Assembly (NCBI RefSeq): GCF_021012795.1
Contig: NZ_VFYU01000012.1
Location: 124,001 to 188,000 of the forward strand
Source of the DNA: Psychrobacter sp. I-STPA10
GTDB taxonomy: Bacteria > Pseudomonadota > Gammaproteobacteria > Pseudomonadales > Moraxellaceae
Direction of reading: 5' to 3'
Length of the DNA: 64,000 bases
How positions within the stretch are numbered: position 1 is the first letter of the stretch; the number at the start of each line of letters is the position of its first letter. A program made the position numbers and the translations under genes. Below are positions 58,197 to 64,000 of this stretch, piece by piece. The notes beneath the pieces were generated by a model that was not told the origin of the DNA, searched no databases, and worked only from the letters and a program-made list of their open reading frames with translations.

Positions 58197-59162
58197 TTAC
58201 GGTTGCTCTGCCACTTCAGTTTCGATTCGCCCCCAGTTAAACTCGACGGGTATAGTTAATTTATGTTGAGATGTTTTTTGCAGCGGCAGATTGCCATCGA
58301 CAGAGTCGAATTGTATTTGCCAAGATCCCATCGTTGTAATCAAGCTTACTTTACGTATACCATCGTCATAATTATGTTCTGCGTAACCTGCATTTAATTT
58401 TGCGACTCGTTTAAAACTATTAACAACATAATCACCAAATGATGTGCTGCTAAAACTTTTTGAAATATCGGGATTTTCATTAAATACTTTTAACTCATGA
58501 CTACTTGATCCCGAACGGAAATTAAGAGTTAAAACAAAAGATAATGATTTGCCAATTAAATTAGGATTAAAAGCATAGTAATATGTATACCTTTGTCCGA
58601 TATACATCAATCTAGCAGTTGTCTGATACGCTTTAACGCTACCCTGCCCATCACTGACATTAATCTGATTAATAATATCTGCGGTATCAAATCGCTGATA
58701 AATCTTGTAAAATACTTGTAACTGTTGTCCTGCTTTGATATTAAATGCTTGCACTTCGCCGTCGGGGTGCTTGACTAATGCTCTAGTAGCAAGGGTGTCG
58801 TCGGCTAGTGTTAAACCTACCTCAGCGATTGATTGCGCGCCCATATCTTCGAAGGTGTATAGATATTCAGCGTAGATTTCGTAATAACCCTCACTGTCTT
58901 CATATCTATCAACTTGATGGCTAAATAACTCTTTTGTTGTTGTTTTTGCAACAAATGCGTCTAACTGTGTTTGTGATTTTTCAGGCTCACTACTACCAGT
59001 TCCGACTGATAGAGCTGTAAACCAGTCTTGACCGTCGTTACCAAGTGCGTTGAGTCCATTGTCTAACACTAAATTTGAATGATAGCCAGTATCGCTGACT
59101 ATTTCGTTAGTGTTTGTATCACGCGCGATAAGTCGCACTTCGCCTTTCATTCCTATTTTCAT
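58197..59162 (-). CDS. Tail fibre or tail-collar protein
   Basis: 321 residues, beta-rich, no signal. The N-terminus (KGEVRLIARDTNTNEIVSDT.. NLVLDNGLNALG) and a DWFTALSVGTGSSEPEKSQTQLDAFV stretch resemble the N-terminal baseplate-attachment part of phage tail fibre/collar proteins. The start overlaps the end of the frameshift extension upstream (ATGA). The frame continues after the TAA into a fibre-like sequence, so the protein may be truncated. Confidence 0.6.
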   Translation of the reverse strand: MKIGMKGEVRLIARDTNTNEIVSDTGYHSNLVLDNGLNALGNDGQDWFTALSVGTGSSEPEKSQTQLDAFVAKTTTKELFSHQVDRYEDSEGYYEIYAEYLYTFEDMGAQSIAEVGLTLADDTLATRALVKHPDGEVQAFNIKAGQQLQVFYKIYQRFDTADIINQINVSDGQGSVKAYQTTARLMYIGQRYTYYYAFNPNLIGKSLSFVLTLNFRSGSSSHELKVFNENPDISKSFSSTSFGDYVVNSFKRVAKLNAGYAEHNYDDGIRKVSLITTMGSWQIQFDSVDGNLPLQKTSQHKLTIPVEFNWGRIETEVAEQP

Positions 59163-59416
59163 TGTGTTTTTTGCTCCATTTTGATGTCTAATATGCCTAT
59201 GCTTACTTTGTAATTATCTTGCTCAGCTGGGCTATATGGCATAGCTGTATCTAGTATTTTGATTGTTGATTGATACTGCTCTACTTCGGCAGGACTATAT
59301 ATCATGTCTACATCAAGCGTTTTTATCGCATATTCGGGCAGTCGAATTAGATCAATATCTAATGTTTTTACAGACGATTGATAACTGTCTTTTTGCTTCA
59401 GATTACGCTTAACTAC
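59159..59416 (-). CDS. -1 frame extension (85 codons) entered by programmed frameshift
   Basis: Open from the slippery site to a TGA that overlaps the fibre start by ATGA. This frame has a TAG two codons before the slip site and no start codon near its beginning, so ribosomes can enter it only at GGGAAAG. The peptide holds three to four imperfect repeats of about 20 residues (IKTLDVDMIYSPAEVEQYQS; IKILDTAMPYSPAEQDNYK). Fused to the upstream 92 residues it gives a 177-residue protein. Confidence 0.75.
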   Translation of the reverse strand, partial: VVKRNLKQKDSYQSSVKTLDIDLIRLPEYAIKTLDVDMIYSPAEVEQYQSTIKILDTAMPYSPAEQDNYKVSIGILDIKMEQKTQ

Positions 59417-59691
59417 TTTCCCGAGCTACCTACCCTCTGCACCCAGACTTCAGACACTCCTTGCTTTAATGTATCTTCAACTGTGTTGTAGCTATCGTTG
59501 CTAGGATCATGTCCTAGCAACGCCTGATAGTTATTGGCAGTCACTCTAAACGGTTTGTCCATACGACCACGCTTAAACTTACCGACGATGACAGCACTAT
59601 TAGATGGTGGCAGCGATGTAGATTCTGTTTTATCAATCACATCACCGCGCTGAATACCGACTGCTGCACCTAGTATCTTTGTCTCTATCAT
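59413..59691 (-). CDS. Short sheath-like N-terminal domain protein (frameshift donor)
   Basis: 92 residues. SNSAVIVGKFKRGRMDKPFRVTANNYQALLG.. VEDTLKQGVSEVWVQRV looks like the N-terminal domain of contractile tail sheath proteins, but there is no sheath core after it: the frame stops at TAG. Just before the stop lies the heptamer GGGAAAG (59416-59422) in the right phase (G GGA AAG TAG), identical to the lambda G/GT slippery site. Possible role: a sheath terminator or collar subunit made in short and long forms. Confidence 0.75.
   Translation of the reverse strand: MIETKILGAAVGIQRGDVIDKTESTSLPPSNSAVIVGKFKRGRMDKPFRVTANNYQALLGHDPSNDSYNTVEDTLKQGVSEVWVQRVGSSGK
59416..59422 (-). promoter_or_regulatory. 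Slippery heptamer GGGAAAG for -1 frameshifting
   Basis: X-XXY-YYZ site read as G GGA AAG in the zero frame, immediately followed by TAG. Slipping back one base continues as GTA GTT AAG in the long open -1 frame. Confidence 0.75.
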
Positions 59692-59700
59692 GAACTACCC

Positions 59701-60624
59701 TTATTTGATTCCGATGGATCTAGAATGACGCTTTAAGCTTGCATTTGTTAAACCTTTGGCTTGTGCATCGGTTATGTTATAAATATTCATTTTTAGACCT
59801 TTAGAAAACGATCTCATCTGTTTACGAATAGCAGCGGGTGCGTGCGCTTTCTTTTTTGCTTTGCGCAGGGCAGCTTTTTGAGCAGAAGATAATTTAATTT
59901 CTCCAGAAATTCTCTTATTAACAACAACCTTTTTACCATTACGAATGGCTTTAACAGCCTTATAAACAACAGTTTTTCCATTTACTTTTTTAGTCGTTTT
60001 CTTACCTGCCCTGAGTTTCTTTTTCTTAGATTTTGTACTATCAAACTGCACTTCACTTTCTAACGCATCTTGTTCTAAGCTGTCATAAGTAGCATCTTCC
60101 TCCATACCATACGCAAATGCTGCTACAAACTCATCAAAATCATTCCCATCATCGGGCATATTTTCGATAATAATTTCACTGGCAGTCTCAATAGCAGCAT
60201 CTGCAATATCAATATCGTCATCAAAAATATCATCAATAACACCATCATTAACACCCATTGTGCTAAGTGCATCTGATATATGTGCTGCTAACACTGCTTT
60301 GACTGTGCTATCAATACCATCATTGTCATCGTCATCGTCGAAAACATCTAGCATGAACAGGTCTAATATTTCGCTTGGTAATAGATCTTCTTCATCTGCA
60401 CCATCTGATTCAACAATAATTGCAGCTAACATAAAAACAATTTGTAAAGCTGCCAATCGCATCTGAGCATTGGCATGGATAGCCATACGCTCGCTGATCG
60501 GGTCAAATTCAATTTTTTCTGCTGCTTGAGCTGCACTCATTGCATCAAATTGAGCTTGTTGTGTACGTGTTTGAGCATTGGCTTGTATGCGTCGAGCAAC
60601 GGGTGAATTATTAAACATGGACAT
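59701..60624 (-). CDS. Bipolar acidic/basic phage protein, possible internal or scaffold protein
   Basis: 307 residues. The first 210 are strongly acidic with Asp runs (FDDDDDNDGID, DDIFDDDIDIADAA), while about 205-307 are very Lys/Arg-rich (KSKKKKLRAGKKTTKK, ALRKAKKKAHAPAA). Such a split suits a DNA-contacting packaged protein, a scaffold, or a protein cleaved between its halves. AGGAAG precedes the ATG. It sits between sheath and the frameshift gene. Not recognised by family. Confidence 0.6.
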   Translation of the reverse strand: MSMFNNSPVARRIQANAQTRTQQAQFDAMSAAQAAEKIEFDPISERMAIHANAQMRLAALQIVFMLAAIIVESDGADEEDLLPSEILDLFMLDVFDDDDDNDGIDSTVKAVLAAHISDALSTMGVNDGVIDDIFDDDIDIADAAIETASEIIIENMPDDGNDFDEFVAAFAYGMEEDATYDSLEQDALESEVQFDSTKSKKKKLRAGKKTTKKVNGKTVVYKAVKAIRNGKKVVVNKRISGEIKLSSAQKAALRKAKKKAHAPAAIRKQMRSFSKGLKMNIYNITDAQAKGLTNASLKRHSRSIGIK

Positions 60625-60677
60625 TGTGACTTCCTTTTTAGTGTTAAATTTACTTAATAGGTTTCTACAGTTACGAA

Positions 60678-62051
60678 CTACTTCGTTACGGTGGTTTCAA
60701 AGAATACTTGACGCGCACAACCCTCTGGACGTCGTGCCAGCTTCACATCAGCTTTTTCAAATGGATTATCAGCGCGTGGTGTAATAATTAGAGAGTAATA
60801 GCGACCACCCAAATCTGTTGCAGGCATTAAAAGACCTGCAGCAACACAGGCATCTAAAAAGCGATTACATTCTGTCGTTGCATCTTTAACAAAACTACTC
60901 ATACCCTTCAACAAATGCTTTTTGACAATACCTACAATAGTATTGTCTGTAAAAGTGGTGATTTCTGCTGAATTAATCAGACGCAGCGCACTGGTCTTGC
61001 TATCATATTGGGTTAAAGCATCTCCATACACCCAACGACTACCAGCATCAAAACGCTCATTCATAACCACATTAATACCTGCTTTAGCTAACGCATTTTG
61101 TGCCTCTTCATCTAAATTAACCTCCGGAAGTCGTTCAATATCACGAAAACCCACAGGAAAATCATATCCTGCAATTGGTCGATTCAGAGGAGGAATACCT
61201 GAGTTATTAGTTTGAGAATTACGTAGTAGTAATTGTCCTAAATAATCACCTGTGCAGGGACGCCATTTTTTACGTGCCAGCACAGTCGTGGCATTGCTAG
61301 GACGGGATTTATTGGGATTCCAAAACAGCCAGACACGATGATCTTGTACGCTAATTGATTCTGCTAATGCCGTTGCTTGTGTCCAGTCTGTTAGATTGCC
61401 GATATCAATTAACAGATGGATATTTAGTTTATCCATCACTTCGACCATCGCCTCTATCATTGGTAGATTACCCACCTCATTGCACACGATATAGCGTGGA
61501 CGTTCTGCCATATCTAACAGTGAGCGTTTAGCAACTATTGGCTCTACATCTTCAACTTCGGTAGCTGGCACAGCAAGCACTACTTCTTTTTTACGATATG
61601 CACCCAAAACATTAAGGGCTTTAGCTGTATTTATTGCAGTTTTAATGGCTTCAGCATTGGTAGCACTGTATTTGGTTTCAACCGTTTCAAAAAAGTCATT
61701 TTCACCGTCTAAAGCACCTGTAAAATCAAGCTTACGTGTGATATATCCAAAATCATTGGGGTAATTTTGTTCTAATGCTTCAATGCCACCTTCAGTATAA
61801 AGCCGACCTTGCAAGTGAGTGATAACGCTATCGTCAACTTTGTCGGCGAAAATAATGCTAAATACAAGATTATTCAGTGGATCATCACTTGGAGTCGGTG
61901 ATTTATCATCAGTCACACTGACTTTAGCAACGACATTTTCGTCAAAGCCATATTGCGTGTTCATGATGATATTTGCTAATGCACTATTGTTTGGCTCACT
62001 TGTTAAAGTGATGCCATCTGCATTGATATTTATCGAGAGTTTTGTAGACAT
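60678..62051 (-). CDS. Contractile tail sheath protein
   Basis: 457 residues from the ATG at 62049-62051; a longer reading from 62126 would translate the late box and leader. The sheath core is seen in EAIKTAINTAKALNVLGAYRKKEVVLAVPA, VWLFWNPNKSRPSNATTVLARKKWRPC, NRPIAGYDFPVGFRDIERLPEVNLDEEAQNALAKAGINVVMN and the C-terminal arm (RRPEGCARQVFFETTVTK). It lacks the N-terminal AVIVG-type domain, which instead occurs in the separate short gene at 59413-59691. Powers tail contraction. Confidence 0.75.
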   Translation of the reverse strand: MSTKLSININADGITLTSEPNNSALANIIMNTQYGFDENVVAKVSVTDDKSPTPSDDPLNNLVFSIIFADKVDDSVITHLQGRLYTEGGIEALEQNYPNDFGYITRKLDFTGALDGENDFFETVETKYSATNAEAIKTAINTAKALNVLGAYRKKEVVLAVPATEVEDVEPIVAKRSLLDMAERPRYIVCNEVGNLPMIEAMVEVMDKLNIHLLIDIGNLTDWTQATALAESISVQDHRVWLFWNPNKSRPSNATTVLARKKWRPCTGDYLGQLLLRNSQTNNSGIPPLNRPIAGYDFPVGFRDIERLPEVNLDEEAQNALAKAGINVVMNERFDAGSRWVYGDALTQYDSKTSALRLINSAEITTFTDNTIVGIVKKHLLKGMSSFVKDATTECNRFLDACVAAGLLMPATDLGGRYYSLIITPRADNPFEKADVKLARRPEGCARQVFFETTVTK

Positions 62052-62122
62052 AAAAAAGCCTATACGGTTGTTGTATAGACTTAGTATAGAGAGACTCAGA
62101 TAGAGGTATTTGGGGGTGTTCC
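62052..62122 (-). promoter_or_regulatory. Late leader C: GGAACACCCC box and hairpin before the sheath gene
   Basis: GGAACACCCC at 62113-62122 on the minus strand; hairpin CTATAC / GTATAG (62060-62078) followed by a T-run into the ATG, with AGG in the 3' arm. Confidence 0.6.
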
Positions 62123-62128
62123 ACAACT

Positions 62129-62572
62129 TTACTGCTTAATAATCTCTAACTTACCGCCACGAATGTGATTCATTTGTTTTATATTACGTATCACTTGATC
62201 TTTACTTACTCGCGGACTAATTTCGATAGTAGTTTGGTTTCCAGCTTTCAGCAGTGTACAAGTTGCTGTTTCTAGTACATTAAATGCACCAGTATTTTTA
62301 ACTATGACAACATTTTGTGCTACTTCAATGACTTTAGTAGTTTGATTGTTCTCTTCACTTACCATATCATCAGTAAATTCCATACCATTAGCATCCATCC
62401 ATCGCCATACCAACGCATCTTTGCGATCACCTGATAAATACTCAATACCGTCATTATCCATTTTTGTTTTAAGCATATCGGCAGTATATTTATCTTCAAT
62501 GTGTTTAAAACTATCAGTTTGGGCCAACTCTTTTAGATTGGTAGGTAAGTCTTTTGCTTGTTTGTTTATCAT
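62129..62572 (-). CDS. Phage head-associated protein, unknown
   Basis: 147 residues, soluble. The N-terminal half is helical (FKHIEDKYTADMLKTKMDNDG), the C-terminal half beta-rich (TTKVIEVAQNVVIVKNTGAFNVLE). It lies between the capsid terminator and the sheath late box, so it is probably a separate short unit. Decoration, connector or tail-terminator protein by position only. Confidence 0.5.
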   Translation of the reverse strand: MINKQAKDLPTNLKELAQTDSFKHIEDKYTADMLKTKMDNDGIEYLSGDRKDALVWRWMDANGMEFTDDMVSEENNQTTKVIEVAQNVVIVKNTGAFNVLETATCTLLKAGNQTTIEISPRVSKDQVIRNIKQMNHIRGGKLEIIKQ

Positions 62573-62603
62573 GGTTTTATCCTATGTTTTTGAGATTTAA
62601 AAG

Positions 62604-62636
62604 CAAAAAACCTTGCTACCAAATGTGATAGCAAGG
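62604..62636 (-). terminator. Terminator after the capsid gene
   Basis: On the minus strand CCTTGCTA / TAGCAAGG with a 10-base loop, then six T; 35 bases after the capsid stop. Confidence 0.85.
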
Positions 62637-62670
62637 AGAGGTAATATATACTCTTACATCACATTAACAG

Positions 62671-64000
62671 TTACAAGTTAGGCAGATTAATCAGCTCAAT
62701 TAAAAAGCACTGATTGTTATAACGTGGAATTGGATTTAGATCTGCAGCTTGGCGACTATATACACCCACCGACTTCTCAAATGCAGTCACGTCATCAGCA
62801 AGCACCATCGGTGGAACGGCAACATGACCAACAAATGGAGCTTTTGTGAGACTTAATGGACGTGGGGCCATTAGAGCATAAGCCGTACCCGCTTGCTCCT
62901 CATTGAAGACCGCCATGCTAGATGGCACATAATAAACATTTGCGCCTATTGTATTTAAAGTACCAATGCGATAAATGCTGTACTGATCACCAAATGCTAG
63001 ACCAGTTGGCGCAAAAACTTCTGTACTAAGACCCAAGAAAAATGCCGAACCAGCATCACTCACGTATAGATCATAACCACCAATAGCTTGATTAATTGCA
63101 GTTGACAGCTTGGTTCGTGCAATACCAAGCGTCACTTTAATACTTGAGAACATATCCTGCAATGTCGTAAAATGAACACCAGTTTTATTGGCATCAAAAG
63201 TGATCATTCGAGAATCACCGCTAGCCAAACATCGATTGACGGCATGACGCAACAAACGTCCGTATTGTTCAAAATAATATTTTTGCTGAATGATGCTCAA
63301 TGCTGCACCATACCAGTTAATATTTAATTCGTTTGATAACTGGGTAATTGAGTCAATAGTAGCAATATTTTGGGCACGGCTTGGATAAGCAAAGATTGAC
63401 GCATATTCAAATCTAACATCAGCACCTGGCTCTTGTAGTATCTGATTACCATCATCATCTTTACGCTCATAATCAGAGATAACTTCAACCTCAACATCAT
63501 CAGCTTCTGGCACATCACCTGCACTACTATCAAAAATAACTTCAATATAGTGATTATCTAGACTAGCAGTAGCCGACTTAACCAAATAACTTTTTGTGCC
63601 AATCTCAATTTTATCAAGTGGCTGTAGTGTGCTTATGCCGTTTGTTGTTGGGTGATTGCGATGCTTATCATTGGCAACTTCCACACCTTTAACAAAAATG
63701 GAAACTCGTCCGCCCAAGAATGGCAATGCTTTAGCCGAATCATCAACAACAAACTTAGTTGTTTTATTAGCACGTACTTCTTTTGTGTACGCAACACGAG
63801 GGGTTAGTGTGAATTTTTCAGGTGTGCTAGCATCTTTTTTCATGGCAAGCATGTGGCGACCTTCGAGATATGGCTGCCCTGCTTTAGCCCCATCCATTAA
63901 GTCGCCTTTATTCATCACTCCCATTCTGGTTGATGCAACGGCATCACCATACACGAGCGGTACTTCATTAGAGCCAGTGGGGTTAGGTAATTGTGAGACA
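62671..64000 (-). CDS. Major capsid protein (5' end outside the window)
   Basis: At least 442 codons; the frame stays open through the right window edge (upstream residues include NPTGSNEVPLVYGDA), so the start is beyond it. Features: an N-terminal strand region (FTLTPRVAYTKEV), a long insertion-like beta domain (GRVSIFVKGVEVAN.. HYIEVIFDSSAGD), then a capsid-like spine-helix region (SITQLSNELNINWYGAALSIIQQKYYFEQYGRLLRHAVNRCL) and a terminal strand (RYNNQCFLIELINLPNL). The size, order and terminator fit a major head protein of myoviruses. Assignment is by context and pattern. Confidence 0.65.
   Translation of the reverse strand, partial: VSQLPNPTGSNEVPLVYGDAVASTRMGVMNKGDLMDGAKAGQPYLEGRHMLAMKKDASTPEKFTLTPRVAYTKEVRANKTTKFVVDDSAKALPFLGGRVSIFVKGVEVANDKHRNHPTTNGISTLQPLDKIEIGTKSYLVKSATASLDNHYIEVIFDSSAGDVPEADDVEVEVISDYERKDDDGNQILQEPGADVRFEYASIFAYPSRAQNIATIDSITQLSNELNINWYGAALSIIQQKYYFEQYGRLLRHAVNRCLASGDSRMITFDANKTGVHFTTLQDMFSSIKVTLGIARTKLSTAINQAIGGYDLYVSDAGSAFFLGLSTEVFAPTGLAFGDQYSIYRIGTLNTIGANVYYVPSSMAVFNEEQAGTAYALMAPRPLSLTKAPFVGHVAVPPMVLADDVTAFEKSVGVYSRQAADLNPIPRYNNQCFLIELINLPNL

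Noticed and set aside
48149-62122. GGAACACCCC as a sigma-54 (-24/-12) promoter
   Set aside because: The GC element expected 10-11 bases after the GG is missing in all copies; an activator-dependent late promoter fits better.
62052-62126. An N-terminal extension of the sheath protein starting at 62126
   Set aside because: It would translate the GGAACACCCC box and leader hairpin, which also precede three other genes; the ATG at 62049-62051 has AGG at the right distance.
30991-64000. A CRISPR array or a full insertion sequence inside the prophage
   Set aside because: No regularly spaced direct repeats and no transposase gene are visible.

Overview
The window is AT-rich bacterial chromosome carrying the start of a large prophage. 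The housekeeping genes fit a gamma-proteobacterium of the Moraxellaceae (Moraxella/Psychrobacter type): argJ, xthA, pdxH, glmM, guaB, cysS, a PduO-type cobalamin adenosyltransferase, selO, a malic enzyme with a phosphotransacetylase tail, cca, a stand-alone rubredoxin, a delta-9-type desaturase and several small lipoproteins. Several intergenic inverted-repeat elements look like MITEs. The genus is an inference from gene style, not a measurement.

Layout. 0-2.1 kb: small lipoprotein and membrane genes. 2.2-6.4 kb: apt, rubredoxin, two paralogous alpha/beta hydrolases and a lipoprotein. 6.7-15.1 kb: mostly minus-strand metabolic genes (argJ, xthA, acyl-CoA ligase, pdxH, glmM, guaB). 15.1-15.7 kb: gene-free stretch with two different MITE-like elements. 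15.7-30.6 kb: MscS-type channel, cysS, ATP:cob(I)alamin adenosyltransferase, lipoprotein, GDPD phosphodiesterase, desaturase, selO, maeB and cca. A tRNA with anticodon CAT (30738-30814) marks the chromosome/prophage border. A tyrosine integrase follows, and from there to the right edge the DNA is prophage. Its far end lies outside the window.

The prophage is a contractile-tailed (myovirus-type) phage with a P1-like anti-restriction cargo: a giant DarB-like polyvalent protein (about 2550 residues; Nudix, N6-adenine methylase and SF2 helicase) and a DarA-N-domain protein. Reading rightward from the integrase come DarB, a toxin-antitoxin-like pair, a small HTH regulator with two matching operators, a Rha-type antirepressor and a lysis block (endolysin, two membrane proteins). 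A tail/baseplate assembly gene pair overlapping in two frames follows, then DarA, and then a P22 immI-like switch: antirepressor and Arc-type repressor, divergent, with two identical palindromic operators and a predicted sar-like antisense RNA. Beyond it lie portal, spike, hub, tube, baseplate J and gp25-like genes, tail fibre, sheath and major capsid genes, all on the minus strand.

The main hidden signals in the prophage are these. (1) A lambda-type slippery heptamer GGGAAAG directly before the stop of a short sheath-like gene, with an 85-codon -1 frame that can only be entered there. (2) A repeated box GGAACACCCC lying 60-75 bases upstream of four late-gene starts, three of them followed by a hairpin that buries the ribosome binding site. 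(3) The immI-like switch with operators inside the promoter spacers. (4) A 470-bp inverted repeat formed by two antirepressor genes that share a C-terminal half but have different N-terminal domains; it brackets the lysis/DarA block.
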